From contig JAPUHH010000032.1 in the NCBI GenBank assembly GCA_027297825.1, positions 1 through 9,356 on the forward strand: 9,356 bases of DNA, given 5' to 3'. The position numbers and the translations under genes are program-made. Source of the stretch: Gammaproteobacteria bacterium. GTDB taxonomy: Bacteria > Pseudomonadota > Gammaproteobacteria > UBA4575. Of the stretch, positions 1 to 5,604 are shown piece by piece. Below the pieces are notes generated by a model, which saw only the letters and a program-made list of their open reading frames with translations, was not told the origin of the DNA and ran no database searches. Numbering within the stretch: position 1 is the stretch's first letter; each line of letters opens with the position of its first letter.

Positions 1-2588
1 TGGTGATAAAAATCGAGCATAACCTGCTCTAAGTTTCGCACCGGCATTTGCCCGTGTGCAACTTTAATCGATGCGTCAGGTAATAATTGTTGTATATCTT
101 TGGCAACTTTATCAATTGTTTTGACTTCGTTGTGCAAGAAAAATACTTGCCCGCCGCGTTTCAGTTCACGCATGCAGGCTTCTTGGATCATGTGATTATT
201 CCAAATGCCTACAAATGTTTTAATTGCAAGACGTTGATTGGGCGGAGTGGCAATAATGGAAAGATCTCGCAAACCGCTTAAGGACATATTTAACGTTCTA
301 GGAATAGGGGTGGCGGTTAAAGTAAGGATGTCAACTTCCGTGCGCATTTTTTTCAACACTTCCTTTTGACGCACGCCAAAACGTTGTTCTTCGTCAACAA
401 TGATTAAACCAAGATTTTTAAATTTTATGTCCGAGCTGAGAAGCTTATGCGTGCCGATAACAATATCCACATTACCCTCTTCCATGCCCGCTAAAACAAT
501 TTTTTGATTCTTTACAGAAAGAAAACGGGAGATGTATTCAATGCGTAGAGGCCAATCTGCGAACCGATCGCTAAAAGTTTGAAAATGTTGCGAAGCAAGT
601 AACGTGGTAGGCACCAATACGGCTACCTGTTTGCCCGCAAATGCAGCTACAAAGGCGGCACGCATTGCCACCTCGGTTTTACCAAAACCAACATCGCCAC
701 ATACTACGCGGTCCATCGGACGTTTTGATTCCATATCGGCAACCATGTCATCAATGGCTTTTTGTTGATCTGGAGTTTCTTCATAGGGGAAGCTAGCACA
801 AAAAGAGTTCAGTTCATTTGGATCAATTTTGTACTTATACCCTTGCTTGGCCTCACGGCGTGAATAAATATCTAATAACTCTACTGCAACATCGCGAGCC
901 CGTTCCGCAGCTCGTCTTTTGATGTTTTTCCATACTTCACTACCTAAGCGATGCAGGGGCGCGTTATCTTCAGATGCGCCGGTGTAGCGGCTGACAAGAT
1001 GGAGCGATGATACGGGTACATATAATATGTCACCGTCGGCATATTCTAGCGTGAGAAATTCGGTATCTGAACCGCTAAGGCTCAGGGTTTTTAGGCCCTT
1101 AAAACGGCCCACGCCGTGGTCTTCGTGCACTACAGGGGAACCTTCGCTCAAGTCGGAAAGATTTTTAATCAGCGATTCGGCATCACGTATCTGTCTTCGG
1201 CGTTGTCTTTTCTGTTTGGCTTTAGCTCCAAACAAATTGCTCTCTGTGACAATCGCGATTTTGTTCTCTTGTAACAGTAGACCTTCGTCTAGTGGGCTTA
1301 TAGTGATCGCAAGAGGAAGCTCTTGATCTAAAAATTCATGCCAGCTATCGACTGTGATCGGGTTTATGCCAAAGCCTATTAGAACATCGAGTAAGTATTC
1401 TCTGCGGCCAGGAGACTCTGCTAAAAATAATATTTTGTAATCATTGTTTTCAATAAAACGTATCAATTCAGTAGCAGGGTCTTTAACTCGCAAATTAACA
1501 GCGAGATTGGGTAGCGACTGTGTGTCAAAATTGTATTGATCACGAGCTAAATTTTCCAATTCATATTGTTGCAACAGAATGGTTTTGAATTTGAATATAT
1601 TCTTTTCAAAAAACTCCGTTGAAAGCCATAGCTGTTTTGGATGTAATGGTGGTCTTTCTAGATCATATTTGCGTTGCTCGTATCTGTAAAATACATCGTT
1701 CTCAAAGTCATTTGCGGTATCAACAATATCTTCAATTAATACTAGTTGACTGTTCTCAGGAATGTAGTCAAAAAAGGTGCTGGTATCTTCGCAAAATAAA
1801 GGCAAATAATATTCAATACCTGAGGGTAAATTATTGTTGCTGACGCCTCGATAAATAACGCTATTGTTTGGGTCGCCTTCAAATTGAATTCTGTAGTTTT
1901 GTCTAAAGCGTTTTACAGAATTTTCGTCAGTTGGGAACTCTCTTGCAGGTAAAATCTGTAATTTTTCAACTTTGCTAGTAGAAACTTGATTCTCAGGATT
2001 GAAAGTGCGAATGGTTTCAATTTCATTGTCGAATAAATCATTTCGAAAAGGCAAGCGACAGCCCATAGGATAAAGATCAATGATGGAACCGCGCACTGCG
2101 AACTCACCATGCGACATCACTTGTGAAACGTATCGATAACCTGCTTTGACTAGGGTATGTTTGAAAGTTTCTAGATCTATTTTGTCATTGACTGCAAGAT
2201 TAAGTGTTTGTCCCAGAATGAATGATTTGGGTGCTAATTTTGCAAGGATGGAACTTGCAGAAACAATCAATGCGCCATGATCGGTGTTTGGTAAAGAGCA
2301 AAGTGTTAGTAAGCGATCGGAAATAATATCTTCATGTGGAGAGAACACATCATAAGCAAGCGTTTCTGAATCGGGGAATAAATAAATATTAGTTGAGTGG
2401 GTACAAAAAAACCTAAGCTCACTTTCCAGCGTATGAGCGACTTGCATATCAGGAGTAATAATTAGCGTTAAGCCGGTAAATTGCTCGATGGCTTTCGCAA
2501 GTGCCAGGCCCTTGCTGCAACCGTAGGTGCGACCCCAAGTAATATGAGTGTGGCTTTTGCTTGGCAGGGGCGGATTGAAGATGTTCAT
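1..2588 (-). CDS. mfd: Transcription-repair coupling factor Mfd (partial, C-terminus beyond left edge)
   Basis: Mfd is a DNA translocase that removes RNA polymerase stalled at DNA lesions and recruits UvrA for nucleotide excision repair. The minus-strand frame gives 862 codons from ATG at 2588 to the window edge; the E. coli protein has about 1148 residues, so roughly the last quarter is missing. The N-terminal UvrB-like, UvrA-binding part (about 1-200) keeps R166, R182 and F186, which align with the UvrA-contact residues of E. coli Mfd. The RNA polymerase interaction region includes HGVGR at 491-495. The helicase core has Walker A GDVGFGKT at 631-638, a DEEQ box at 732-735 and LTATPIPRTLN from 757. 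The last residues resemble the HGQM segment of helicase domain 2. I found no frameshift between these landmarks. The start is fixed within narrow limits because an in-frame TAA lies six codons upstream. No Shine-Dalgarno sequence is visible. It diverges from the ccm operon. Confidence 0.97.
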   Translation of the reverse strand, partial: MNIFNPPLPSKSHTHITWGRTYGCSKGLALAKAIEQFTGLTLIITPDMQVAHTLESELRFFCTHSTNIYLFPDSETLAYDVFSPHEDIISDRLLTLCSLPNTDHGALIVSASSILAKLAPKSFILGQTLNLAVNDKIDLETFKHTLVKAGYRYVSQVMSHGEFAVRGSIIDLYPMGCRLPFRNDLFDNEIETIRTFNPENQVSTSKVEKLQILPAREFPTDENSVKRFRQNYRIQFEGDPNNSVIYRGVSNNNLPSGIEYYLPLFCEDTSTFFDYIPENSQLVLIEDIVDTANDFENDVFYRYEQRKYDLERPPLHPKQLWLSTEFFEKNIFKFKTILLQQYELENLARDQYNFDTQSLPNLAVNLRVKDPATELIRFIENNDYKILFLAESPGRREYLLDVLIGFGINPITVDSWHEFLDQELPLAITISPLDEGLLLQENKIAIVTESNLFGAKAKQKRQRRRQIRDAESLIKNLSDLSEGSPVVHEDHGVGRFKGLKTLSLSGSDTEFLTLEYADGDILYVPVSSLHLVSRYTGASEDNAPLHRLGSEVWKNIKRRAAERARDVAVELLDIYSRREAKQGYKYKIDPNELNSFCASFPYEETPDQQKAIDDMVADMESKRPMDRVVCGDVGFGKTEVAMRAAFVAAFAGKQVAVLVPTTLLASQHFQTFSDRFADWPLRIEYISRFLSVKNQKIVLAGMEEGNVDIVIGTHKLLSSDIKFKNLGLIIVDEEQRFGVRQKEVLKKMRTEVDILTLTATPIPRTLNMSLSGLRDLSIIATPPNQRLAIKTFVGIWNNHMIQEACMRELKRGGQVFFLHNEVKTIDKVAKDIQQLLPDASIKVAHGQMPVRNLEQVMLDFYH

Positions 2589-2609
2589 GCAGTAGAGTAA
2601 GGATTAGTG

Positions 2610-2638
2610 ATTATTCAATCGTCGTATACGAATTTCAT
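2610..2638 (-). promoter_or_regulatory. Candidate mfd promoter
   Basis: On the minus strand, ATGAAA (2633-2638) as -35 and AATAAT (2610-2615) as -10 are separated by 17 bases. They match the sigma-70 consensus at 4 of 6 and 5 of 6 positions. Transcription would begin near 2603, leaving only about 15 nt before the mfd ATG, which fits the absence of a Shine-Dalgarno sequence. A perfect 10-bp palindrome fills most of the spacer. In AT-rich DNA such matches arise by chance, so this is a weak call. Confidence 0.25.
2622..2631. repeat. 10-bp perfect palindrome TCGTATACGA
   Basis: TCGTATACGA is identical on both strands. It lies 34 bases upstream of the mfd start and inside the spacer of the candidate mfd promoter, a common place for a repressor operator. 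I do not recognise the motif as the site of a known regulator. It is short enough to be a chance occurrence. Confidence 0.3.
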
Positions 2639-2646
2639 TGGTAGAT

Positions 2647-2675
2647 AAAAAGCACAACATTCTACTCATTGTGCC
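2647..2675 (-). terminator. Candidate Rho-independent terminator or attenuator between the small ORF and mfd
   Basis: On the minus strand GCACAA (rc of 2669-2674) pairs with TTGTGC (rc of 2652-2657) across an 11-nt loop. A G-T wobble can extend the stem outward, and a run of five T (2647-2651) follows directly. The T-tract is only on the minus-strand side, so it would act on leftward transcription. The stop codon of the upstream 47-codon frame falls in the loop. The stem is short and not GC-rich, so termination may be weak. It could also be an attenuator in a long mfd leader. Confidence 0.4.
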
Positions 2676-2805
2676 TGAGAAATACAGAAATCCTTTTATA
2701 AGTGCTGCCTAAAATGCTTGAGAGCCCGCTAGCCCTATCGAATGCTTGGGCGAATAAAAAGACGGCGGCTTCAACGAGATTTGATTGGTTGAGAGCCATT
2801 CTCAT
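2662..2805 (-). CDS. Possible small protein of 47 residues, unrecognised
   Basis: A minus-strand frame runs from ATG at 2805 to TAG at 2662-2664. A TAG lies immediately upstream, so the start cannot be earlier; a second ATG at codon 3 (2799) is preceded by a weak GATGAG. The peptide is plausible in composition: a largely apolar central stretch (LVEAAVFLFAQAF, residues 10-22) with a basic tail containing YKR and LRH. No signal peptide or known motif is recognised. Against it are its short length, three AGG codons, the lack of a clear ribosome-binding site and an overlapping 31-codon frame on the opposite strand. A terminator-like hairpin begins at its end and promoter-like boxes lie upstream, so the segment may be a small gene, a small RNA or chance. 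I assign no function. Confidence 0.3.
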   Translation of the reverse strand: MRMALNQSNLVEAAVFLFAQAFDRASGLSSILGSTYKRISVFLRHNE

Positions 2806-2812
2806 CTAGGCG

Positions 2813-2898
2813 GGTTAACTAGCTATCGGCATAGGCTATTGGCTTGTCGCATCAATGTAACCGCGTGTTAAGATCTCGATGTAATTAATAAGTTAACC
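2813..2898. repeat. 8-bp inverted repeat pair GGTTAACT / AGTTAACC
   Basis: GGTTAACT at 2813-2820 and its exact reverse complement AGTTAACC at 2891-2898 flank 70 bases. Each arm contains the palindrome GTTAAC. The pair brackets the candidate ccm -10 element, so the arms could be two sites for one dimeric regulator. They could equally be chance in an AT-rich spacer. Confidence 0.3.
2844..2874 (+). promoter_or_regulatory. Candidate ccm operon promoter (extended -10)
   Basis: TGTTAAGAT at 2866-2874 fits an extended -10 (TG, one base, then TAAGAT, 4 of 6 to consensus). A poor -35-like TTGTCG lies at 2844-2849 with a long 19-base spacer, so the TG extension would carry the weight. Initiation would fall near 2881, giving a leader of about 56 nt to the ATG at 2937. 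It is the best plus-strand candidate I found, but unproven. Confidence 0.3.
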
Positions 2899-2913
2899 AT
2901 CTTAGCCTACCAA
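2885..2913 (-). promoter_or_regulatory. Candidate leftward promoter for the small ORF/RNA and possibly mfd
   Basis: Reading the minus strand, TTGGTA (2908-2913) and TATTAA (2885-2890) are separated by 17 bases, and each matches its sigma-70 box at 4 of 6 positions. A transcript starting near 2878 would cross the 47-codon frame and reach the hairpin at 2647-2675, about 230 nt in length. The right arm of the inverted repeat pair lies in its spacer. The match quality is modest. Confidence 0.22.
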
Positions 2914-2936
2914 TTTTTCAAAACTGACCAAAAGCT

Positions 2937-3569
2937 ATGCGCACACAGGAGGTAAGCGTACTCAAGGCAAATGACCTTAAGTGTGTGAAAGGAAATTCGG
3001 AATTATTTTCTGGTTTAGATTTCTCAGTCCAATCGGGTGAAGCCCTCGTTGTTGAAGGCAGTAATGGCAGTGGCAAAACTAGCCTACTTAGGATTTTGTG
3101 TGGCTTTAATCAGCCCGCTACTGGAAACATCACTTGGTGTGATGAACCTATAGAGAAACATGAGGATTATCAGCAGCAGATATCTTATATCGGACACCAA
3201 TCAGGAGTGAAACTCGATCTGACCGTGCTCGAGAACTTAATCTTTGCACAACGTTTAGTTGGCACAAATAGAAAAGAGTCTGAAATCAAAGAAATTATTC
3301 GTACTGTTGGCTTATTTAAGCAGAGAAATGTATTAGCTCGTAAGCTTTCGGCTGGCCAAAAGCGCCGTGTTGCACTTGCGAGATTGCAGCTAGAAGATAG
3401 AATGATTTGGATTTTAGATGAGCCGCTTACGGCGCTAGATAAAGATTTTGTAACAGAATTTGAAATGGTTTTAAAAAAACACCTAGATCAAAACGGCATG
3501 CTAATTGTAGCTACGCACCGGGAATTAAAAGTTGCAACCCACCTGGTTATAAGAATCTGTCTTTCATAG
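2937..3569 (+). CDS. ccmA: Cytochrome c maturation ABC transporter ATP-binding protein CcmA
   Basis: CcmA is the cytoplasmic ATPase of the CcmABCD complex; ATP hydrolysis drives release of haem-loaded CcmE from CcmC. The 210-residue frame has Walker A GSNGSGKT (41-48), Q-loop Q88 after the family GHQ motif, signature LSAGQ (137-141), Walker B ILDEP with E162, and switch H194. The LSAGQxRRVALARL stretch is typical of CcmA. The C-terminus is somewhat short and ends ICLS. The start is uncertain. ATG 2937 is the only standard initiator close to the family start but has no ribosome-binding site. AGGAGGT at 2947-2953 lies inside the frame, and residue V8 (GTA, 2958) aligns with the initiator Met of the MLEARxL N-terminus seen in E. 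coli CcmA. A GTG at codon 17 would be too late. It is the first gene of the operon, 2 nt before ccmB. Confidence 0.96.
   Translation: MRTQEVSVLKANDLKCVKGNSELFSGLDFSVQSGEALVVEGSNGSGKTSLLRILCGFNQPATGNITWCDEPIEKHEDYQQQISYIGHQSGVKLDLTVLENLIFAQRLVGTNRKESEIKEIIRTVGLFKQRNVLARKLSAGQKRRVALARLQLEDRMIWILDEPLTALDKDFVTEFEMVLKKHLDQNGMLIVATHRELKVATHLVIRICLS
2947..2953 (+). promoter_or_regulatory. Perfect Shine-Dalgarno AGGAGGT inside the ccmA frame
   Basis: AGGAGGT is the strongest ribosome-binding sequence I noticed in the window. It lies 10 bases downstream of the A of the only usable ATG, and AGGAGG ends 5 bases before GTA 2958-2960. That is ideal spacing for initiation at GTA, which is not a standard start codon. 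No ATG, GTG or TTG occurs in frame at a suitable distance. Either the start codon has mutated or been misread, or the site has another role. Confidence 0.6.
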
Positions 3570-3571
3570 CG

Positions 3572-4240
3572 ATGTTTAAAGCGCTTTTAACAATTATTCA
3601 ACGTGATCTGCTGGTGGCATTTCGGCGTCGTGCGGAATTAATGAATCCAATTTTGTTTTATGCAATTGTCGTAACCCTGTTTCCATTAGGCGTCAGCCCA
3701 GACAAAAACTTTCTCAGTCAACTAGCACCTGGTGTGGTGTGGGTAGCGGCATTATTGGCAGCGTTGATTTCTATGGAGAGCATTTTTCGCCAAGATTTTG
3801 ATGATGGTAGTATTGAACAACTCTATTTAAGCCAACATCCACCTATGGTGTTAATATTTGGCAAAGTCGTTGCTCATTGGCTAATTACAGGCTTGCCTAT
3901 GCTTATCGTGATCCCAGTGATGGCGTTACTCTTATTTATACCCAATCAAGCAATACCCACATTATTCATCACGATATTGCTTGGCACGCCGATACTCAGC
4001 CTAATTGGTGCGATTGGAGTAGCGCTTACCGCAGGTTTGCGTGGGGGTGGTGTACTATTGTGGTTGCTTGTATTGCCGCTTTATATTCCGGTTTTAATTT
4101 TTGCATCAGGTGCCGTGAGCGCCTCGATTGATGGACTTGCTACTTCTGGCCATTTGGCGATGCTAGGAGTGGGCTTGATCCTGGCATTAATTCTTGCGCC
4201 GTTAGCAATCAGCGCTTCTTTAAAAATAAGTATGAGTTAA
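3572..4240 (+). CDS. ccmB: Haem exporter complex membrane subunit CcmB
   Basis: CcmB is the inner-membrane permease-like partner of CcmA in the CcmABCD complex that releases holo-CcmE; what it moves, if anything, is not settled. The protein has 222 residues, close to the E. coli length of 220. About six membrane segments are visible, near 24-41, 52-68, 101-123, 129-152, 159-182 and 195-216. Family motifs are FRQDFDDGSIEQL (72-84) and the LSLIGAIGVALTAGLR stretch (142-157). It starts 2 nt after the ccmA stop with no clear ribosome-binding site of its own, so translational coupling to ccmA is likely. Nothing looks broken. Confidence 0.97.
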   Translation: MFKALLTIIQRDLLVAFRRRAELMNPILFYAIVVTLFPLGVSPDKNFLSQLAPGVVWVAALLAALISMESIFRQDFDDGSIEQLYLSQHPPMVLIFGKVVAHWLITGLPMLIVIPVMALLLFIPNQAIPTLFITILLGTPILSLIGAIGVALTAGLRGGGVLLWLLVLPLYIPVLIFASGAVSASIDGLATSGHLAMLGVGLILALILAPLAISASLKISMS

Positions 4241-4242
4241 CT

Positions 4243-4980
4243 ATGTGGTCTTTTTTTCATAAACTATCTTCACCCAAGTATTACTACGAATGGTCCGGAA
4301 AATGGATTCCGTGGCTAGGGGGAATCACGATTTTACTCACAGCACTGGGGGTGTATTGGGGACTGGTCATAGCACCTACTGATTATCAACAAGGCGAATC
4401 CTACAGGATAATATTTATCCACGTGCCGGCTGCCTGGATGTCGATGTTTATTTATATGGTAATGGCGGTAGCGGGGTTTATTGCTTTGGTATGGAAGACG
4501 AAGATTTCGGAAATTGTAGTATCCGAGTGTGCAGTTATAGGTGCTGTGTTTACAGCATTAGCGCTAATTACAGGAATGTTGTGGGGCAAGCCAACATGGG
4601 GCACGTATTGGCAATGGGATGCAAGGCTTACCTCGGAGCTCATTTTACTATTTTTGTATTTAGGCGTTATTTCGATCCATTCAGCTATAGAAGATCCGCG
4701 TATTGCAGCTAGAGCAGCAAGCGTTTTAGCGATTGTAGGTATAATTAATATTCCAATTATTCATTATTCTGTTACTTGGTGGAATTCATTACATCAACCC
4801 AATATGGAGCTAGTGTCGGAGTCACCATCTATGCACCCAAGTATGCTAATTCCACTGTTAATTATGGCTATAGCCTTTAAAGTCTATTTTGGGTGGTTGT
4901 TATTTATTCGTGTGCGAAACGAGATTATATCTCGTGAACGCTCTACTAATTGGGTCAAAAAACTAATTTTAGCGAGTTAA
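4243..4980 (+). CDS. ccmC: Haem-handling membrane protein CcmC
   Basis: CcmC binds haem at the periplasmic face of the inner membrane and presents it for covalent attachment to CcmE. The 245-residue protein has six probable membrane segments and the tryptophan-rich WWD signature WGTYWQWDARLTSE (119-132). The two external histidines that ligand haem in E. coli CcmC, H60 (IHVPAAW) and H184 (SLHQPN), are at exactly the same numbers here. In the WWD motif, Y and Q replace the W and V of E. coli WGTWWVWD. The gene begins 2 nt after ccmB and ends 2 nt before ccmD. Confidence 0.98.
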   Translation: MWSFFHKLSSPKYYYEWSGKWIPWLGGITILLTALGVYWGLVIAPTDYQQGESYRIIFIHVPAAWMSMFIYMVMAVAGFIALVWKTKISEIVVSECAVIGAVFTALALITGMLWGKPTWGTYWQWDARLTSELILLFLYLGVISIHSAIEDPRIAARAASVLAIVGIINIPIIHYSVTWWNSLHQPNMELVSESPSMHPSMLIPLLIMAIAFKVYFGWLLFIRVRNEIISRERSTNWVKKLILAS

Positions 4981-4982
4981 CA

Positions 4983-5132
4983 ATGCAAGAATTTTTCTAT
5001 ATGGGTGGTAAAGGGTTTTTCGTCTGGGGATCGTATGGCATCACTGCGTTCGGTTTAATATTGAGTTTAGTGATTGCGAGCAGACGCAAGGGAAAGTTAT
5101 TCAAAGAAATAGAAGATAGTTTTGAGGAGTAA
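4983..5132 (+). CDS. ccmD: Small haem exporter subunit CcmD
   Basis: CcmD is a small membrane protein that stabilises the CcmC-CcmE interaction and is needed for release of holo-CcmE. The frame of 49 residues starts at ATG 4983, 2 nt after the ccmC stop, and gives MQEFFYMGGKGFFVWGSYG, typical of the family. One membrane helix spans about 11-32, followed by a charged tail starting SRRKGK. An in-frame ATG at 4950 would add 11 residues and overlap ccmC by 31 nt. I rejected it because the conserved N-terminus begins at 4983 and the neighbouring 2-nt gaps fit. Confidence 0.95.
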   Translation: MQEFFYMGGKGFFVWGSYGITAFGLILSLVIASRRKGKLFKEIEDSFEE

Positions 5133-5141
5133 AAGTAAAGG

Positions 5142-5603
5142 ATGCGTACGAAAAGAAAACAACGTTTGATTTTTATCGTCATACTTTTAGTTGGCTTCAG
5201 TTGTGCTGCAGCATTAGGCCTATATGCAATGAGGCAAAATATTATGTTGTTCCATACTCCTTCAGAAGTTAATTCAGGAGAAGTTGCAACGGATAAGCTA
5301 TTTAGAATTGGCGGACTTGTAGTAGAAGGTAGTGTAGTAAAAGGCAACGATGGTTTAACCACTGAGTTTAATCTTACCGATACGATGGATACTGTCGAAG
5401 TTCGCTTTACAGGCTTGCTGCCAGATTTGTATCGCGAACGCCAGGGTATTGTTGCGCAAGGCAAGCTAAACGATGCAGGAGTTTTTGTCGCGCAGGAAGT
5501 ATTGGCTAAGCATGATGAAAATTACATGCCACCAGAAGTTGCGGCTGCGCTAAAAGGATCTGGTGCGCCTCACCCAGATAGTATTCCTAAAAGTTCTTAT
5601 TAG
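5142..5603 (+). CDS. ccmE: Periplasmic haem chaperone CcmE
   Basis: CcmE binds haem covalently in the periplasm and passes it to CcmF. The 153-residue protein has an N-terminal membrane anchor (about 9-27) and then an OB-fold beta domain. It includes FRIGGLVVEGSV (54-65) and VRFTGLLPDLYRE (87-99). The haem-attaching histidine is H124 in LAKHDENYMPPEV, with Y128 as the axial ligand candidate, so this is the HxxxY type and not the cysteine variant of archaea and some bacteria. The C-terminal tail is flexible and polar. GAGGAG at 5124-5129 and TAAAGG just before the ATG offer ribosome binding. The gap from ccmD is 9 nt. Confidence 0.98.
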   Translation: MRTKRKQRLIFIVILLVGFSCAAALGLYAMRQNIMLFHTPSEVNSGEVATDKLFRIGGLVVEGSVVKGNDGLTTEFNLTDTMDTVEVRFTGLLPDLYRERQGIVAQGKLNDAGVFVAQEVLAKHDENYMPPEVAAALKGSGAPHPDSIPKSSY

Positions 5604-5604
5604 T

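Larger units (their letters stand above)
2589..2936. other. Divergent intergenic region between mfd and ccmA
   Basis: These 348 bases separate two divergent transcription units and should hold the promoters of both. No tRNA- or rRNA-like sequence was seen. What can be seen is a 47-codon minus-strand open frame (2662-2805), a hairpin with a T-tract on the minus strand (2647-2675), promoter-like boxes on both strands, a 10-bp palindrome (2622-2631), an 8-bp inverted pair (2813-2820 and 2891-2898) and a 9-base direct repeat TTGAGAGCC (2718-2726 and 2789-2797). The shorter items are listed separately. All are read by eye, without background statistics. Confidence 0.8.

Noticed and set aside
1027..1326. 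Plus-strand open frame of 99 codons inside mfd
   Set aside because: It is antisense to the conserved RNA polymerase interaction region of Mfd and has no recognisable motif.
2781..2794. Possible FNR/Anr-type site (TTGAT half) upstream of ccm
   Set aside because: The second half, ATCAA at the correct spacing, is absent, so anaerobic control cannot be claimed from this site.
2718..2797. Direct repeat TTGAGAGCC (2718-2726 and 2789-2797) as a mobile-element trace
   Set aside because: Nine bases with no terminal inverted repeats or transposase remnant between the copies is not enough evidence for an insertion.
2702..2809. Plus-strand frame of 31 to 36 codons (ATG 2714 or GTG 2702 to TAG 2807-2809)
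   Set aside because: It lies opposite the minus-strand 47-codon frame, has no ribosome-binding site, matches nothing I recognise and is short enough for chance. The minus-strand frame is the better candidate because a terminator-like hairpin follows it.
4950..4982. Eleven-residue N-terminal extension of CcmD from ATG 4950
   Set aside because: It overlaps the end of ccmC, and the conserved CcmD N-terminus begins at ATG 4983 with a 2-nt gap like its neighbours.
4997..5464. Minus-strand open frame of 155 codons across ccmD and ccmE
   Set aside because: It is antisense to two clearly recognised genes, its peptide is rich in Ser, Thr and Pro as expected of an antisense reading, and it resembles no family I know.
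5563..5604. Fourteen-residue N-terminal extension of CcmF from ATG 5563
   Set aside because: It overlaps ccmE by 41 nt, and the family N-terminus (MxPEIG) begins at ATG 5605.
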